From Chloroflexota bacterium (GTDB taxonomy: Bacteria > Chloroflexota > Anaerolineae > Aggregatilineales > UBA3940), in NCBI GenBank assembly GCA_024643825.1, contig JAHEME010000163.1, positions 1 to 6,670 of the forward strand: DNA of 6,670 bases. Reading direction: 5' to 3'. The position numbers and the translations under genes are program-made. Below are positions 1 through 6,306 of this stretch, piece after piece. The notes under the pieces were generated by a model. That model was given only the letters and a program-made list of their open reading frames with translations. It was not told where the DNA came from and searched no databases. How positions within the stretch are numbered: position 1 is the stretch's first letter; each line of letters starts with the position of its first letter.

Positions 1-1572
1 GTCGGGTTAGTTTATGACGAAATCAGCTACAGAGACCTGGTGTCGGCTAGCGATAGAGTGGCTGCAGGTCTGGCAGACATGGGGGTAGCAAAAGGGGATC
101 GTGTTGCGATCATCATGCCCAACTGCACACAGTTTGTGATCGCCTTCTTTGGTATTCTGAAGGTTGGTGGCACAGTTGTGGCGTTGAATCCTACCTTCCC
201 GCCTGCAAAGTGGGCCGATCAATTCAAGGATAGTGGCGCTGAAATCGCGATTTCGTTGACGCTTTTCTATGATGCCCTAAACTCGATTCGCGATGAAACT
301 CCCCTGAAGCACATTGTCGTAACAAATATCAAAGAATACCTTCCTGGTCTCGCCAGCTTTCTTTTTACAGTTGCGCGGGAACAAAAAGAAGGGCATCGCG
401 TGGAAACCCTGCGAGATGGCGATGTCTGGCTAAAGGATATTCTCAACAAATATTCCGCCTCGCAGCGTCCTCAGGTTGAGATCGACCCGCAGAAAGATAC
501 TGCTATTTTTCAATACACGGGCGGAACTACAGGTGTTCCGAAGGCGGCTCGCGGCCCACATCGTGCACTGGTGGCGAACGCGACGCAGATGCGCTACTGG
601 ATGGCGGCTGGAGCAGACCCAGAAAAGGAGCGAACACTCGCTGCAATTCCTTTGTTTCACGTCTATGGGATGGTTGCTGTGATGGCTCTGGCCGTAGCCC
701 AGGGAGCAGCAATGATTATGATCCCGAATGCACGGGACATTGAGAATCTTCTCATCAATATTGATCGCTTCCAGCCAACTTTGTTTATGGGAGTTCCTGC
801 GCTGTATAACTCGATCAATCAACACCCGGATGTACTCGCCGGGAAATACAACCTGCATTCGATTCGCGCGTGCATTAGCGGGTCAGCCCCCCTTGCGCCA
901 GAGACAAAGCGTCGTTTTGAGGAACTAACAGGCGGGACAGTCGTAGAAGGCTTCGGAATGAGCGAGGCCCCGACTGCCACTCACTGCAATCCTCTGGGTG
1001 GTGTAAACAAGGTTGGATCGATTGGTGTGCCCTTCCCCGACGTAGAATGCCGCATTGTGAGCCTCGACGATGATAACGTCGATGTTCCCGAAGGTGAGAT
1101 TGGCGAACTCGTAATCCGAGGCCCAGTGATGATGACTGGATATCACAATATGCCCACGGAGACTGCCAACGCCATTCGAGATGGCTGGCTTCATACGGGC
1201 GACATCGCCCGTATGGATGAAGACGGCTACTTCTACATTGTGGATCGAAAGAAGGATATGGTGCTCATTGGCGGGTTCAATGTCTATCCGAATGCGGTGG
1301 AAAAGACCCTGATGGCTCACGAAGGTGTAGCTGATGTTGGTGTTGCGGGTATTCCACATCCAGAGCGCGAGGGGCAAGAGTCTCTCAAAGCATGGATTGT
1401 GCGTGCACCAGGATCAACGGTGACTGCGGACGACCTAATTGAATACGCGGGAGCTAAACTGGCCCCCTATGAAGTGCCACGTCGTATTGATTTTGTGGAT
1501 GCCCTGCCAAAAACAACCGTTGGCAAGATTCTGCGCCGCGAATTAGTGCGCATGGAAACTCAGGGTTCGTGA
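1..1572 (+). CDS. Long-chain acyl-CoA ligase (AMP-forming), 5'-partial
   Basis: This is an ANL-superfamily adenylating enzyme, which activates a carboxylic (probably fatty) acid with ATP and then joins it to CoA. The reading frame is open from base 1, and codons 1-13 (VGLVYDEISYRDL) fit the family's N-terminal region. The true start therefore lies outside the window, and the GTG at 40 is internal. Visible motifs in order: the ATP-binding loop YTGGTTGVPK (nt 514-543), LFHVYGM (about 652-672), EGFGMSE (946-966), the GWLHTGD hinge-region motif (1183-1203), DRKKDMVLIGGFNVYP (1243-1290), and a C-terminal PKTTVGKILRREL whose lysine at 1525-1527 is the expected catalytic one. All key residues are present. 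One small oddity is PKAA instead of the usual PKG after the ATP loop. The motif set resembles FadD-type long-chain ligases, but chain length and substrate cannot be read from sequence. The gene ends just before a hairpin and converges on ftsH. Confidence 0.93.
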   Translation, partial: VGLVYDEISYRDLVSASDRVAAGLADMGVAKGDRVAIIMPNCTQFVIAFFGILKVGGTVVALNPTFPPAKWADQFKDSGAEIAISLTLFYDALNSIRDETPLKHIVVTNIKEYLPGLASFLFTVAREQKEGHRVETLRDGDVWLKDILNKYSASQRPQVEIDPQKDTAIFQYTGGTTGVPKAARGPHRALVANATQMRYWMAAGADPEKERTLAAIPLFHVYGMVAVMALAVAQGAAMIMIPNARDIENLLINIDRFQPTLFMGVPALYNSINQHPDVLAGKYNLHSIRACISGSAPLAPETKRRFEELTGGTVVEGFGMSEAPTATHCNPLGGVNKVGSIGVPFPDVECRIVSLDDDNVDVPEGEIGELVIRGPVMMTGYHNMPTETANAIRDGWLHTGDIARMDEDGYFYIVDRKKDMVLIGGFNVYPNAVEKTLMAHEGVADVGVAGIPHPEREGQESLKAWIVRAPGSTVTADDLIEYAGAKLAPYEVPRRIDFVDALPKTTVGKILRRELVRMETQGS

Positions 1573-1585
1573 TCGATCTTACGGG

Positions 1586-1630
1586 AAACATGAAACCGGG
1601 TATCGATGGCTGATACCCGGTTTCATGTTT
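1586..1630. terminator. Perfect 19-bp inverted repeat, probable bidirectional terminator
   Basis: The left arm 1586-1604 (AAACATGAAACCGGGTATC) is perfectly complementary to the right arm 1612-1630, with a 7-nt loop (GATGGCT). It sits in the 70-bp gap between the 3' ends of two convergent genes, 13 nt after the ligase stop and 12 nt before the ftsH stop. It is symmetrical, so it would fold in RNA from either strand. There is no long T-run outside the stem, only the TTT that ends each arm when read 5' to 3', so a classical intrinsic terminator is not fully met. The placement still makes termination or 3'-end protection for both genes the best reading. Confidence 0.75.
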
Positions 1631-1642
1631 GGAGGGCAATCC

Positions 1643-3580
1643 CTACGCAGGTGCGGTTGCTGGCGGCAGGTCAAGTGATGGCCCGGTATCCTCGGTTTCA
1701 GAGCCTACGACCTTCTTCTCACGCTTGGGTGATGAAGTAGGAGGAGGCGTGCTTTTTGTCTCGATCTCCTCGCCATTCATTAGTTTCTCAAAGTCCGCAC
1801 GATCCAGTGTCTCATGTTCTAGGAGAGCCTCTGCGATGATCTCCAGCTTGTCCCGATGAGTCGTCAGCGTAGTGCGCGCTCGCTCATAGGCTTCACTCAC
1901 GATGCGTCGAACCTCAGAATCAATTTCTTCGGCGACTGCTTCGCTGTAATCACGCTGCTCACCGATTTCACGGCCAAGGAAGACCAGCTCTTCTTTCTGG
2001 CCAAAGATCATGGGGCCGAGACGCTCGCTCATCCCAAACCGTGTAACCATATTTCGCGCCATTTTAGTCACGCGGTCGAGATCGCTGCTGGCCCCGGTGG
2101 TAATCTCGTTAAAGGTAAGTTCCTCTGCCACGCGCCCGCCCAATGCCATAGCAATCTCATCGCGATATTTGGAGCGTGACATGAACATAACATCTTCTGG
2201 CAGAGACATCGTGTATCCACCCGCCATCCCTCGTGGGATGATCGTGACCTTCAGAACTGGATCGCAGTGAGTAAGTGAAAACCCGACTACAGCATGACCC
2301 GCTTCGTGATAAGCTGTGATCCTGCGTTCTTCAGGGCTGATCAGGCGGCTTCGACGTTCAGGCCCAGCGATCACCCGCTCGATTGCCTCTTGAAATTCCG
2401 ACATGTGAATGGTCTTCTTGTTCCGGCGTGCGGCAAGAATTGCTCCTTCATTCACCATGTTTTCAAGGTCGGCACCAACAAATCCAGGGGTTGCCTTCGC
2501 AAGCACGCTCAAATCTACATCACTACCTAACGGCTTGCCACGTACATGCACTTTCAAAATGCCTTCTCGCCCGCGCACATCAGGTCGATCCAGTACAACT
2601 CGTCTATCAAATCGGCCCGGACGAAGGAGTGCTGGGTCAAGAATGTCCGGGCGGTTGGTGGCAGCTACGATAATGACGTTGGTATCGGTGTCAAACCCAT
2701 CCATCTCCACCAGAATTTGGTTCAGCGTTTGCTCGCGTTCATCGTGAGAGCCTCCCAGCCCGGCCCCCCGATGACGGCCTACCGCATCGATTTCGTCAAC
2801 AAACACAATGCAGGGGCTGTGCCGCTTGGCCTGCTCAAATAGATCGCGAACACGACTGGCACCAACTCCAACAAACATCTCAACAAATTCAGAACCAGAA
2901 ATCGAGAAGAACGGGACTCCTGCTTCGCCACTGACAGCCTTTGCAAGCAGCGTTTTGCCTGTACCAGGAGGGCCTACGAGCAGAACACCTTTTGGAATGC
3001 GTGCCCCCAGTTGAATGAATTTCTCAGGCTCGCGGAGGAATTCAACGACTTCGGCCAATTCTTCTTTTGCTTCAACACATCCGGCAACATCTTCAAAGGT
3101 AATTGTGGGTTGATCTCCTGTGAACATGCGAGCGCGGCTCTTTCCAAAAGAAAGAGCCTGGTTGTTCGTCCCCTGTGCCTGCCGCAGCATCAGGTAAATC
3201 ACGAAGACTACAATGAGCAGAGGAACCAATGTCATCAGAATGGTGAAGACGCTTTGCCAGTTTGTGGTTTTCTGGTTAACCCACTCTATAGCACCGAGTT
3301 GATCAGAATTGACACCGAGAGCCGCCAGTTGTTCTGGCCCGGTGCTGGTCGGATCTTTGGTCGCGCGGGCGGTGGTTCCATTCTTGAGGTAGACAGTGAG
3401 ATCGTTTGTGTCACTGACCTCTATCTTCTCAATGTTTCCCTGGCGCGCTTCCCGTGCCACGTCGCTGATGGCAAGCTGATTCGGATCTTCGCCGCGCGTC
3501 ACAAACGACATGATGATTACGCCGACAGCAAGCAAGAATAATAGATATACAAATCCGTGTCTAAACCGCGTTGAATTCAC
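1643..3580 (-). CDS. ftsH: ATP-dependent zinc metalloprotease FtsH
   Basis: This is a membrane-bound AAA+ protease that unfolds and degrades membrane and misfolded cytosolic proteins as a hexamer. Domains: membrane segment about 9-27, an extracytoplasmic FtsH-ext domain about 30-108, membrane segment about 110-132, then the AAA+ module with Walker A GPPGTGKT (203-210), Walker B IVFVDEID (to 265) and the second region of homology ATNRPDILDPALLRPGRFDR, with arginine fingers near 323/326. The M41 peptidase domain has the zinc site HEAGH (425-429), and an Asp at about 500 in TGASSD is the likely third ligand. The C-terminal 45 residues are proline-rich and charged and probably disordered. At 645 aa the length is normal and all catalytic residues are present. 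The GTG start (3578-3580) is chosen because AGGAG lies 7 nt upstream and the N-terminus begins correctly before the first membrane helix. It has its own promoter. Confidence 0.98.
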   Translation of the reverse strand: MNSTRFRHGFVYLLFLLAVGVIIMSFVTRGEDPNQLAISDVAREARQGNIEKIEVSDTNDLTVYLKNGTTARATKDPTSTGPEQLAALGVNSDQLGAIEWVNQKTTNWQSVFTILMTLVPLLIVVFVIYLMLRQAQGTNNQALSFGKSRARMFTGDQPTITFEDVAGCVEAKEELAEVVEFLREPEKFIQLGARIPKGVLLVGPPGTGKTLLAKAVSGEAGVPFFSISGSEFVEMFVGVGASRVRDLFEQAKRHSPCIVFVDEIDAVGRHRGAGLGGSHDEREQTLNQILVEMDGFDTDTNVIIVAATNRPDILDPALLRPGRFDRRVVLDRPDVRGREGILKVHVRGKPLGSDVDLSVLAKATPGFVGADLENMVNEGAILAARRNKKTIHMSEFQEAIERVIAGPERRSRLISPEERRITAYHEAGHAVVGFSLTHCDPVLKVTIIPRGMAGGYTMSLPEDVMFMSRSKYRDEIAMALGGRVAEELTFNEITTGASSDLDRVTKMARNMVTRFGMSERLGPMIFGQKEELVFLGREIGEQRDYSEAVAEEIDSEVRRIVSEAYERARTTLTTHRDKLEIIAEALLEHETLDRADFEKLMNGEEIETKSTPPPTSSPKREKKVVGSETEDTGPSLDLPPATAPA

Positions 3581-3587
3581 GCTTCAT

Positions 3588-3592
3588 CTCCT
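3588..3592 (-). promoter_or_regulatory. Ribosome binding site fixing the ftsH GTG start
   Basis: The minus strand reads AGGAG here, 7 nt before the GTG at 3580-3578. This supports the GTG start. An out-of-frame ATG (3587-3585) directly abuts the AGGAG and is too close to use it; it would encode only 8 codons before a stop. Confidence 0.85.
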
Positions 3593-3597
3593 AAATA

Positions 3598-3644
3598 GGA
3601 CAAACGGCGCTACTGCGCCGAAAGGCAATACGTTCGGTTTGTCC
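3598..3644 (-). promoter_or_regulatory. Structured 5' leader of ftsH
   Basis: In the transcribed leader of ftsH, GGACAAAC (minus strand, 3644-3637) can pair with GTTTGTCC (3605-3598), an 8-bp outer stem. Inside it, GGCGC/GCGCC (3619-3615 with 3610-3606) forms a small hairpin with a 4-nt loop. A competing hairpin TTCGG/CCGAA (positions 3633-3637 with 3618-3622) would break the outer stem. The outer stem ends 5 nt before the AGGAG. It does not match a riboswitch class or the CIRCE heat-shock element that I know. It could influence ftsH translation or mRNA stability, but that is inference. Confidence 0.4.
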
Positions 3645-3675
3645 CTTTGCCGTCCAAGCACCTGTGCATAATTGG

Positions 3676-3704
3676 ATTATAGCAAATCGCTGTTCGAGGT
3701 TCAA
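3676..3704 (-). promoter_or_regulatory. Sigma70-type promoter for ftsH
   Basis: On the minus strand, a -35 box TTGAAC (3704-3699; 4 of 6 to TTGACA) is followed by a 17-bp spacer and a perfect -10 TATAAT (3681-3676). The -10 is extended by TGC immediately upstream. Transcription would start near 3669 and give a leader of roughly 90 nt before the GTG. The promoter lies wholly in the gap after the kinase gene, so ftsH can be expressed independently of the upstream operon. It is the best promoter match in the window. Confidence 0.8.
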
Positions 3705-3723
3705 AGCACACTGAGCGTGCTAC

Positions 3724-4890
3724 TCACCGGGATAATGTGAAGTACACCGTTAACCAAAGCGGGATTAGCCCAAGAATTGCTACGGCGGCGAGAACTCCGA
3801 GGACGACCCCATAAATATCCAGCCCCGGAATGATGTCCTGCTCGAAGTCTTCATCATATTCGTTTGCCGTAGTGGCAGCTATGGCTGGTTGTCGAGGTGC
3901 AAAGGATGGACGTGCAACATAATCGTCCATGTTGATTGGCGGAAGGGACGCGAGGGTGTCTTCCGAAACGGGTCGAGCGTGTTGAACCGTGGCCTGTGAT
4001 TGCGGAGGGGGTGGCGGCGTCGCAACATGGGAGGGTGTTACTACAAAAGAAGATGTAGGCTGGCGGCTTTGCTCTCGGTACTTTTCCAGGATGCGTCCAA
4101 GTTGATCGGCGGTACGGTAGCGGGCAGAAGGTTCTTTGGAGAGCACTTTTCGCAGAATGCGGTCCAACTCCTGTGGAAGGTTGGGATTGATGGAAGCCAG
4201 GGATGGCGGCTCTTGCTTAATATGAGCAAGGGCCAGATCGCGGCTGTCTGTTCCTGCGAAAGGAAGTTTTCCAGTGAGCAGTTCAAACAGCACGATGCCT
4301 ATCGAATATACATCCGATGCAGGCGTGCATCCCTCTCCTAACGCCTGCTCTGGCGAGAAGTAGTGGGGGCTGCCCCAGACAGTGTCCTCTGCTTCTTGCT
4401 GCGCACCAGAAAGTGCGCGTGCGATCCCGAAATCCGTCACTTTGATGCTGTTTTCAGGGGTAACCAGAATATTCTGAGGCTTAATGTCACAGTGTACCAG
4501 CCCGGCCCGATGAGCATAGCCGACCCCTTTACATACCTCAATGATGACCGCCAGTGCTGCATCAACATCGAAAGCACCTTTCGCGCGGATCATCCGCTTA
4601 AGATCCTGACCGGGGACGTATTCCATCACAATATAGTGAGTCTTTGGCCCGTCCTGTCCAACATCATGAACCGTTACGATATTCGGGTGGCTGAGGTTCG
4701 CGGCTGATTGCGCTTCACGCTTGAAGCGGATCAGAAATTCTGGGTCATCGACCAGGCTGGGGCGCAGAATCTTAGCCGACACGATGCGGTTGAGTTCCAG
4801 GTCTTGTGCCCGGTAGATGACGGCCATGCCGCCAGTACCAATTTGCTCGATCAGACGGTAGCGGTCGTTGAGGATTGGGTTTTCAGACAT
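3724..4890 (-). CDS. Membrane-anchored Ser/Thr protein kinase
   Basis: This is a Hanks-type kinase that phosphorylates Ser/Thr residues on proteins; its targets are unknown. The kinase domain spans about 11-272. It has a glycine loop GTGGMA (18-23), the ATP lysine K40, the paired glutamate E59, the catalytic loop HCDIKPQN (133-140; D135, K137, N140), DFG (153-155) and SPEQ in the APE position (179-182). All catalytic residues are present, but the usual Arg before the catalytic Asp is Cys134 (a 'non-RD' loop), so activation may depend less on loop phosphorylation. A Pro/Ser/Thr- and Gln-rich linker (about 275-350) leads to one hydrophobic helix (about 359-384) with only about four residues after it. 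There is therefore no external PASTA or other sensor domain, and the anchor acts as a tail. The ATG has only a weak Shine-Dalgarno sequence. It lies 30 nt after the thioesterase gene, probably in the same operon. Confidence 0.95.
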   Translation of the reverse strand: MSENPILNDRYRLIEQIGTGGMAVIYRAQDLELNRIVSAKILRPSLVDDPEFLIRFKREAQSAANLSHPNIVTVHDVGQDGPKTHYIVMEYVPGQDLKRMIRAKGAFDVDAALAVIIEVCKGVGYAHRAGLVHCDIKPQNILVTPENSIKVTDFGIARALSGAQQEAEDTVWGSPHYFSPEQALGEGCTPASDVYSIGIVLFELLTGKLPFAGTDSRDLALAHIKQEPPSLASINPNLPQELDRILRKVLSKEPSARYRTADQLGRILEKYREQSRQPTSSFVVTPSHVATPPPPPQSQATVQHARPVSEDTLASLPPINMDDYVARPSFAPRQPAIAATTANEYDEDFEQDIIPGLDIYGVVLGVLAAVAILGLIPLWLTVYFTLSR

Positions 4891-4920
4891 AAGTCAATTC
4901 TACTCACATTCTGGGAAGGT

Positions 4921-5358
4921 TCAAATAGTTGTACTCAGGATCATATGGTTTTCAAGAGTCTGTCTCCACGCTTCAGGAATTCGGCGAACTTGCCCCTGCC
5001 TGTCGATGCAAACATGCTTGGATGTTCCGGTAACAAGGACTTGCCGGTTTTCTGCATTGATAATTTCGTACCCGTAAATTAGGCTTCGGCTTCGCAACTC
5101 CTCGATCCATGTGCGTACAGCGATTCTCTGATCATAGCGGGCCGATGCCAGATACTTTGCTTGAATCTCCGTGACCGCCAATGAGAAGCCCGCATCTTCT
5201 AAGACTGAGTATGATGCCCCAAACTGCCGTCCTAATTCGCTGCGACCTTCTTCAAGGTAAACAATATAGGCGGCATGATGCACAATCTGCATCTGGTCAG
5301 TCTCTGCAAAACGAACCCGGAAGGTTGTTTCGGCAATCCGGCGATTTTCAGGTGGCAT
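4921..5358 (-). CDS. YbgC-like hotdog-fold acyl-CoA thioesterase
   Basis: This is a single hotdog domain of the 4-hydroxybenzoyl-CoA thioesterase/YbgC type, which hydrolyses acyl-CoA thioesters in the cytoplasm. At 145 aa it is close to the usual 130-150. The signature is near the N-terminus: VRFAETDQMQIVHHAAYIVY (15-34) followed by LEEGR (35-39). Asp21 is the expected catalytic acid, and the His-His-x-x-Tyr follows it as in the family. The C-terminal part has the typical TGTSKHVCIDRQGQ strand region and RRIPEAW. The ATG is only 9 nt downstream of the stop codon of the CoA-transferase-like gene and in the same frame, with no good Shine-Dalgarno sequence at normal distance (an AGGAG lies 17 nt upstream, inside the previous gene). 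Translational coupling is therefore likely. The substrate is unknown; 4-hydroxybenzoyl-CoA is not implied. Confidence in the fold is high and in the exact activity moderate. Confidence 0.9.
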   Translation of the reverse strand: MPPENRRIAETTFRVRFAETDQMQIVHHAAYIVYLEEGRSELGRQFGASYSVLEDAGFSLAVTEIQAKYLASARYDQRIAVRTWIEELRSRSLIYGYEIINAENRQVLVTGTSKHVCIDRQGQVRRIPEAWRQTLENHMILSTTI

Positions 5359-5367
5359 CGCGCGTTT

Positions 5368-6201
5368 TTAGAGTGCTCCTTCACGGGCAAGAATATCACG
5401 AAGTAGACTTTTGCGGGCAGACCCGCTCAGCAATTCGAGTTTGCGGATGCCCAGCGGATCAATGATCTCACGGAGAAGATGGACTTTCTCTTCTGTAGGT
5501 GCTGGCGTTTCATGGACGTCCTCTGCAATCGTTAGCTGGAAGCCAGTTTTCTTTTGAATGGTGTCAATGCTTACACCAGAATGATAGCTAGTCAGCCGCA
5601 TGTGGCCTTCTGCCCAGTCAAATTCGCCTAGATTGGTGATGCAGTAGCGCGGCCCCGCCCCGCGATCCCGGTTGGTGACGTGCCCCAGCCCGCTAATGAA
5701 ATCAACTGTCTCCACAAAGGTGATCCGTGAATGGCGCGGTACATAAATGTAGATATCGTCTACGTAGGTTGTTACGTCTGGAATACCTCCAGCCCCAGGA
5801 AGACGCAGGCGTGGCGCATCACGCGATACCCCAAACTGAAAATTATTGAAGTTTCCCTGTGCATCGATTTGCCCAGGTCGGAAGAACTCCCGAAAAGGAT
5901 GGGTTGGAAGGACTTCGGTCACTACTCTGGCAAAGCCCATACGAACCACCGCTTTACCAAGCCATAGCTCCTCTGCCCGCGCCAGGCCCAGAGGCGCCCA
6001 ATCTTCACACATTGCCTGACCAATAGCCGAGGCAAAGCGCATGTGCGGAGCATGGGTCAACCGGGCCAGAAGATAGCCAGCAGCTACTAACGGAGTGGCT
6101 AGTCCCTGGCCGACAAGATTGCCATCTTCGATCTGATGAGCAATGCGTGCGCTGATTAGTTCATCAATAGTGTAGTCATGACTCTGATTCATTCGTGTCA
6201 T
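5368..6201 (-). CDS. Class I CoA-transferase beta-subunit-like protein (GctB/IpdB type)
   Basis: It resembles the beta subunit of glutaconate CoA-transferase and the IpdB subunit of the actinobacterial steroid-ring hydrolase. Visible motifs: YTIDELISARIAHQIEDG (10-27), VGQGLATPLVAAGYLLAR (30-47), DAQGNFNN (113-120), LPGAGGIPD (134-142), FVETVDFISGLGH (162-174), ITNLGEFDW (188-196) and a C-terminal IIDPLGIRKLEL. The length, 277 aa, suits a single subunit. Two points are unusual. At the place where the transferases carry a catalytic Glu in a (S)ENG/ESG motif, this protein reads RFASAIGQAM (55-64), with no Glu. And no alpha subunit adjoins it: upstream is a divergent, unrelated gene. IpdB also lacks this Glu and its complex is a hydrolase, so hydrolysis or a ring-opening role is possible. 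The start is uncertain between M1 (6201) and M4 (6192), and neither has a clear Shine-Dalgarno sequence. Confidence 0.85.
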   Translation of the reverse strand: MTRMNQSHDYTIDELISARIAHQIEDGNLVGQGLATPLVAAGYLLARLTHAPHMRFASAIGQAMCEDWAPLGLARAEELWLGKAVVRMGFARVVTEVLPTHPFREFFRPGQIDAQGNFNNFQFGVSRDAPRLRLPGAGGIPDVTTYVDDIYIYVPRHSRITFVETVDFISGLGHVTNRDRGAGPRYCITNLGEFDWAEGHMRLTSYHSGVSIDTIQKKTGFQLTIAEDVHETPAPTEEKVHLLREIIDPLGIRKLELLSGSARKSLLRDILAREGAL

Positions 6202-6202
6202 G

Positions 6203-6217
6203 GTAGCATACTGCTAC
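6203..6217. promoter_or_regulatory. Inverted repeat GTAGCA-TAC-TGCTAC, possible operator or leader hairpin
   Basis: This is a perfect 6-bp inverted repeat with a 3-nt centre, one base upstream of the ATG of the CoA-transferase-like gene, where a ribosome binding site would be expected. It could be a repressor site or an mRNA hairpin at the start codon. Related GTAG/CTAC elements recur at 6266-6279. The function is inferred from position only. Confidence 0.35.
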
Positions 6218-6221
6218 GCAC

Positions 6222-6239
6222 TTGTCATACGCTGGACAA
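6222..6239. repeat. Short inverted repeat TTGTC-8-GACAA
   Basis: These are 5-bp arms (6222-6226 and 6235-6239) around an 8-nt centre, located just downstream of the candidate minus-strand -10 box and so near the expected transcription start. The size and spacing are like a small operator, but arms this short arise by chance fairly often. Confidence 0.25.
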
Positions 6240-6243
6240 ATGG

Positions 6244-6252
6244 ATTATTGCA
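6244..6252 (-). promoter_or_regulatory. Candidate extended -10 promoter of the CoA-transferase/thioesterase/kinase operon
   Basis: The minus strand reads TGCAATAAT (6252-6244), an extended -10 with 5 of 6 matches to TATAAT. It would start transcription near 6237, about 36 nt before the ATG. No convincing -35 box lies 16-18 bp upstream, which is tolerable for extended -10 promoters. The surrounding 12 nt (6252-6241) match the ftsH -10 region (3684-3673) at 11 of 12 positions, which strengthens the call. Confidence 0.5.
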
Positions 6253-6265
6253 CACACATTGCTGC

Positions 6266-6279
6266 CTACTGTAGACTAC
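6266..6279. repeat. Overlapping GTAG/CTAC palindromes
   Basis: CTAC-T-GTAG-A-CTAC gives two overlapping 4-bp inverted repeats (6266-6274 and 6271-6279). They share the GTAG/CTAC half-sites of the element at 6203-6217, about 50 bp away, on the other side of the candidate minus-strand promoter. This could be a regulator-binding cluster, but the arms are short. Confidence 0.25.
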
Positions 6280-6283
6280 GCTG

Positions 6284-6289
6284 TATGAT
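6284..6289 (+). promoter_or_regulatory. Weak candidate -10 box for the ADP-ribosylglycohydrolase gene
   Basis: TATGAT matches TATAAT at 5 of 6 positions. The nearest -35-like sequence, TTGCTG (6259-6264), matches only 3 of 6 at a long 19-bp spacing. The implied start near 6296 would leave a leader of only about 11 nt, just including the ribosome binding site. Confidence 0.3.
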
Positions 6290-6295
6290 TTACTT

Positions 6296-6301
6296 GAGAG
6301 G
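6296..6301 (+). promoter_or_regulatory. Ribosome binding site of the ADP-ribosylglycohydrolase gene
   Basis: GAGAGG lies 5 nt before the ATG at 6307 and supports this as the start. Confidence 0.7.
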
Positions 6302-6306
6302 ATTCT

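Noticed and set aside
40..42. GTG as the start codon of the acyl-CoA ligase
   Set aside because: The same frame is open to base 1 and the upstream residues (VYDEISYRDL) fit the family, so the gene continues beyond the window.
430..858. 142-residue open frame on the minus strand inside the ligase
   Set aside because: It is antisense to a gene with clear motifs throughout, has no recognisable domain and reads as a shadow frame.
925..1377. 150-residue open frame on the minus strand inside the ligase
   Set aside because: It is antisense to the conserved C-terminal domain of the ligase, with no motif of its own.
3011..3541. 176-residue plus-strand frame antisense to ftsH
   Set aside because: It lies fully opposite the conserved N-terminal and Walker A regions of ftsH and its translation resembles no protein I know.
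3562..3587. Eight-codon ATG frame overlapping the ftsH start (upstream ORF)
   Set aside because: Its ATG directly abuts the AGGAG, too close for efficient initiation, and nothing suggests the peptide matters.
3581..3723. CIRCE/HrcA heat-shock operator upstream of ftsH
   Set aside because: The TTAGCACTC-N9-GAGTGCTAA pattern is absent; the inverted repeat present has a different sequence and spacing.
3724..4890. PASTA-type (PknB/StkP) kinase with external repeats
   Set aside because: The protein ends about four residues after the membrane helix, so there is no external domain.
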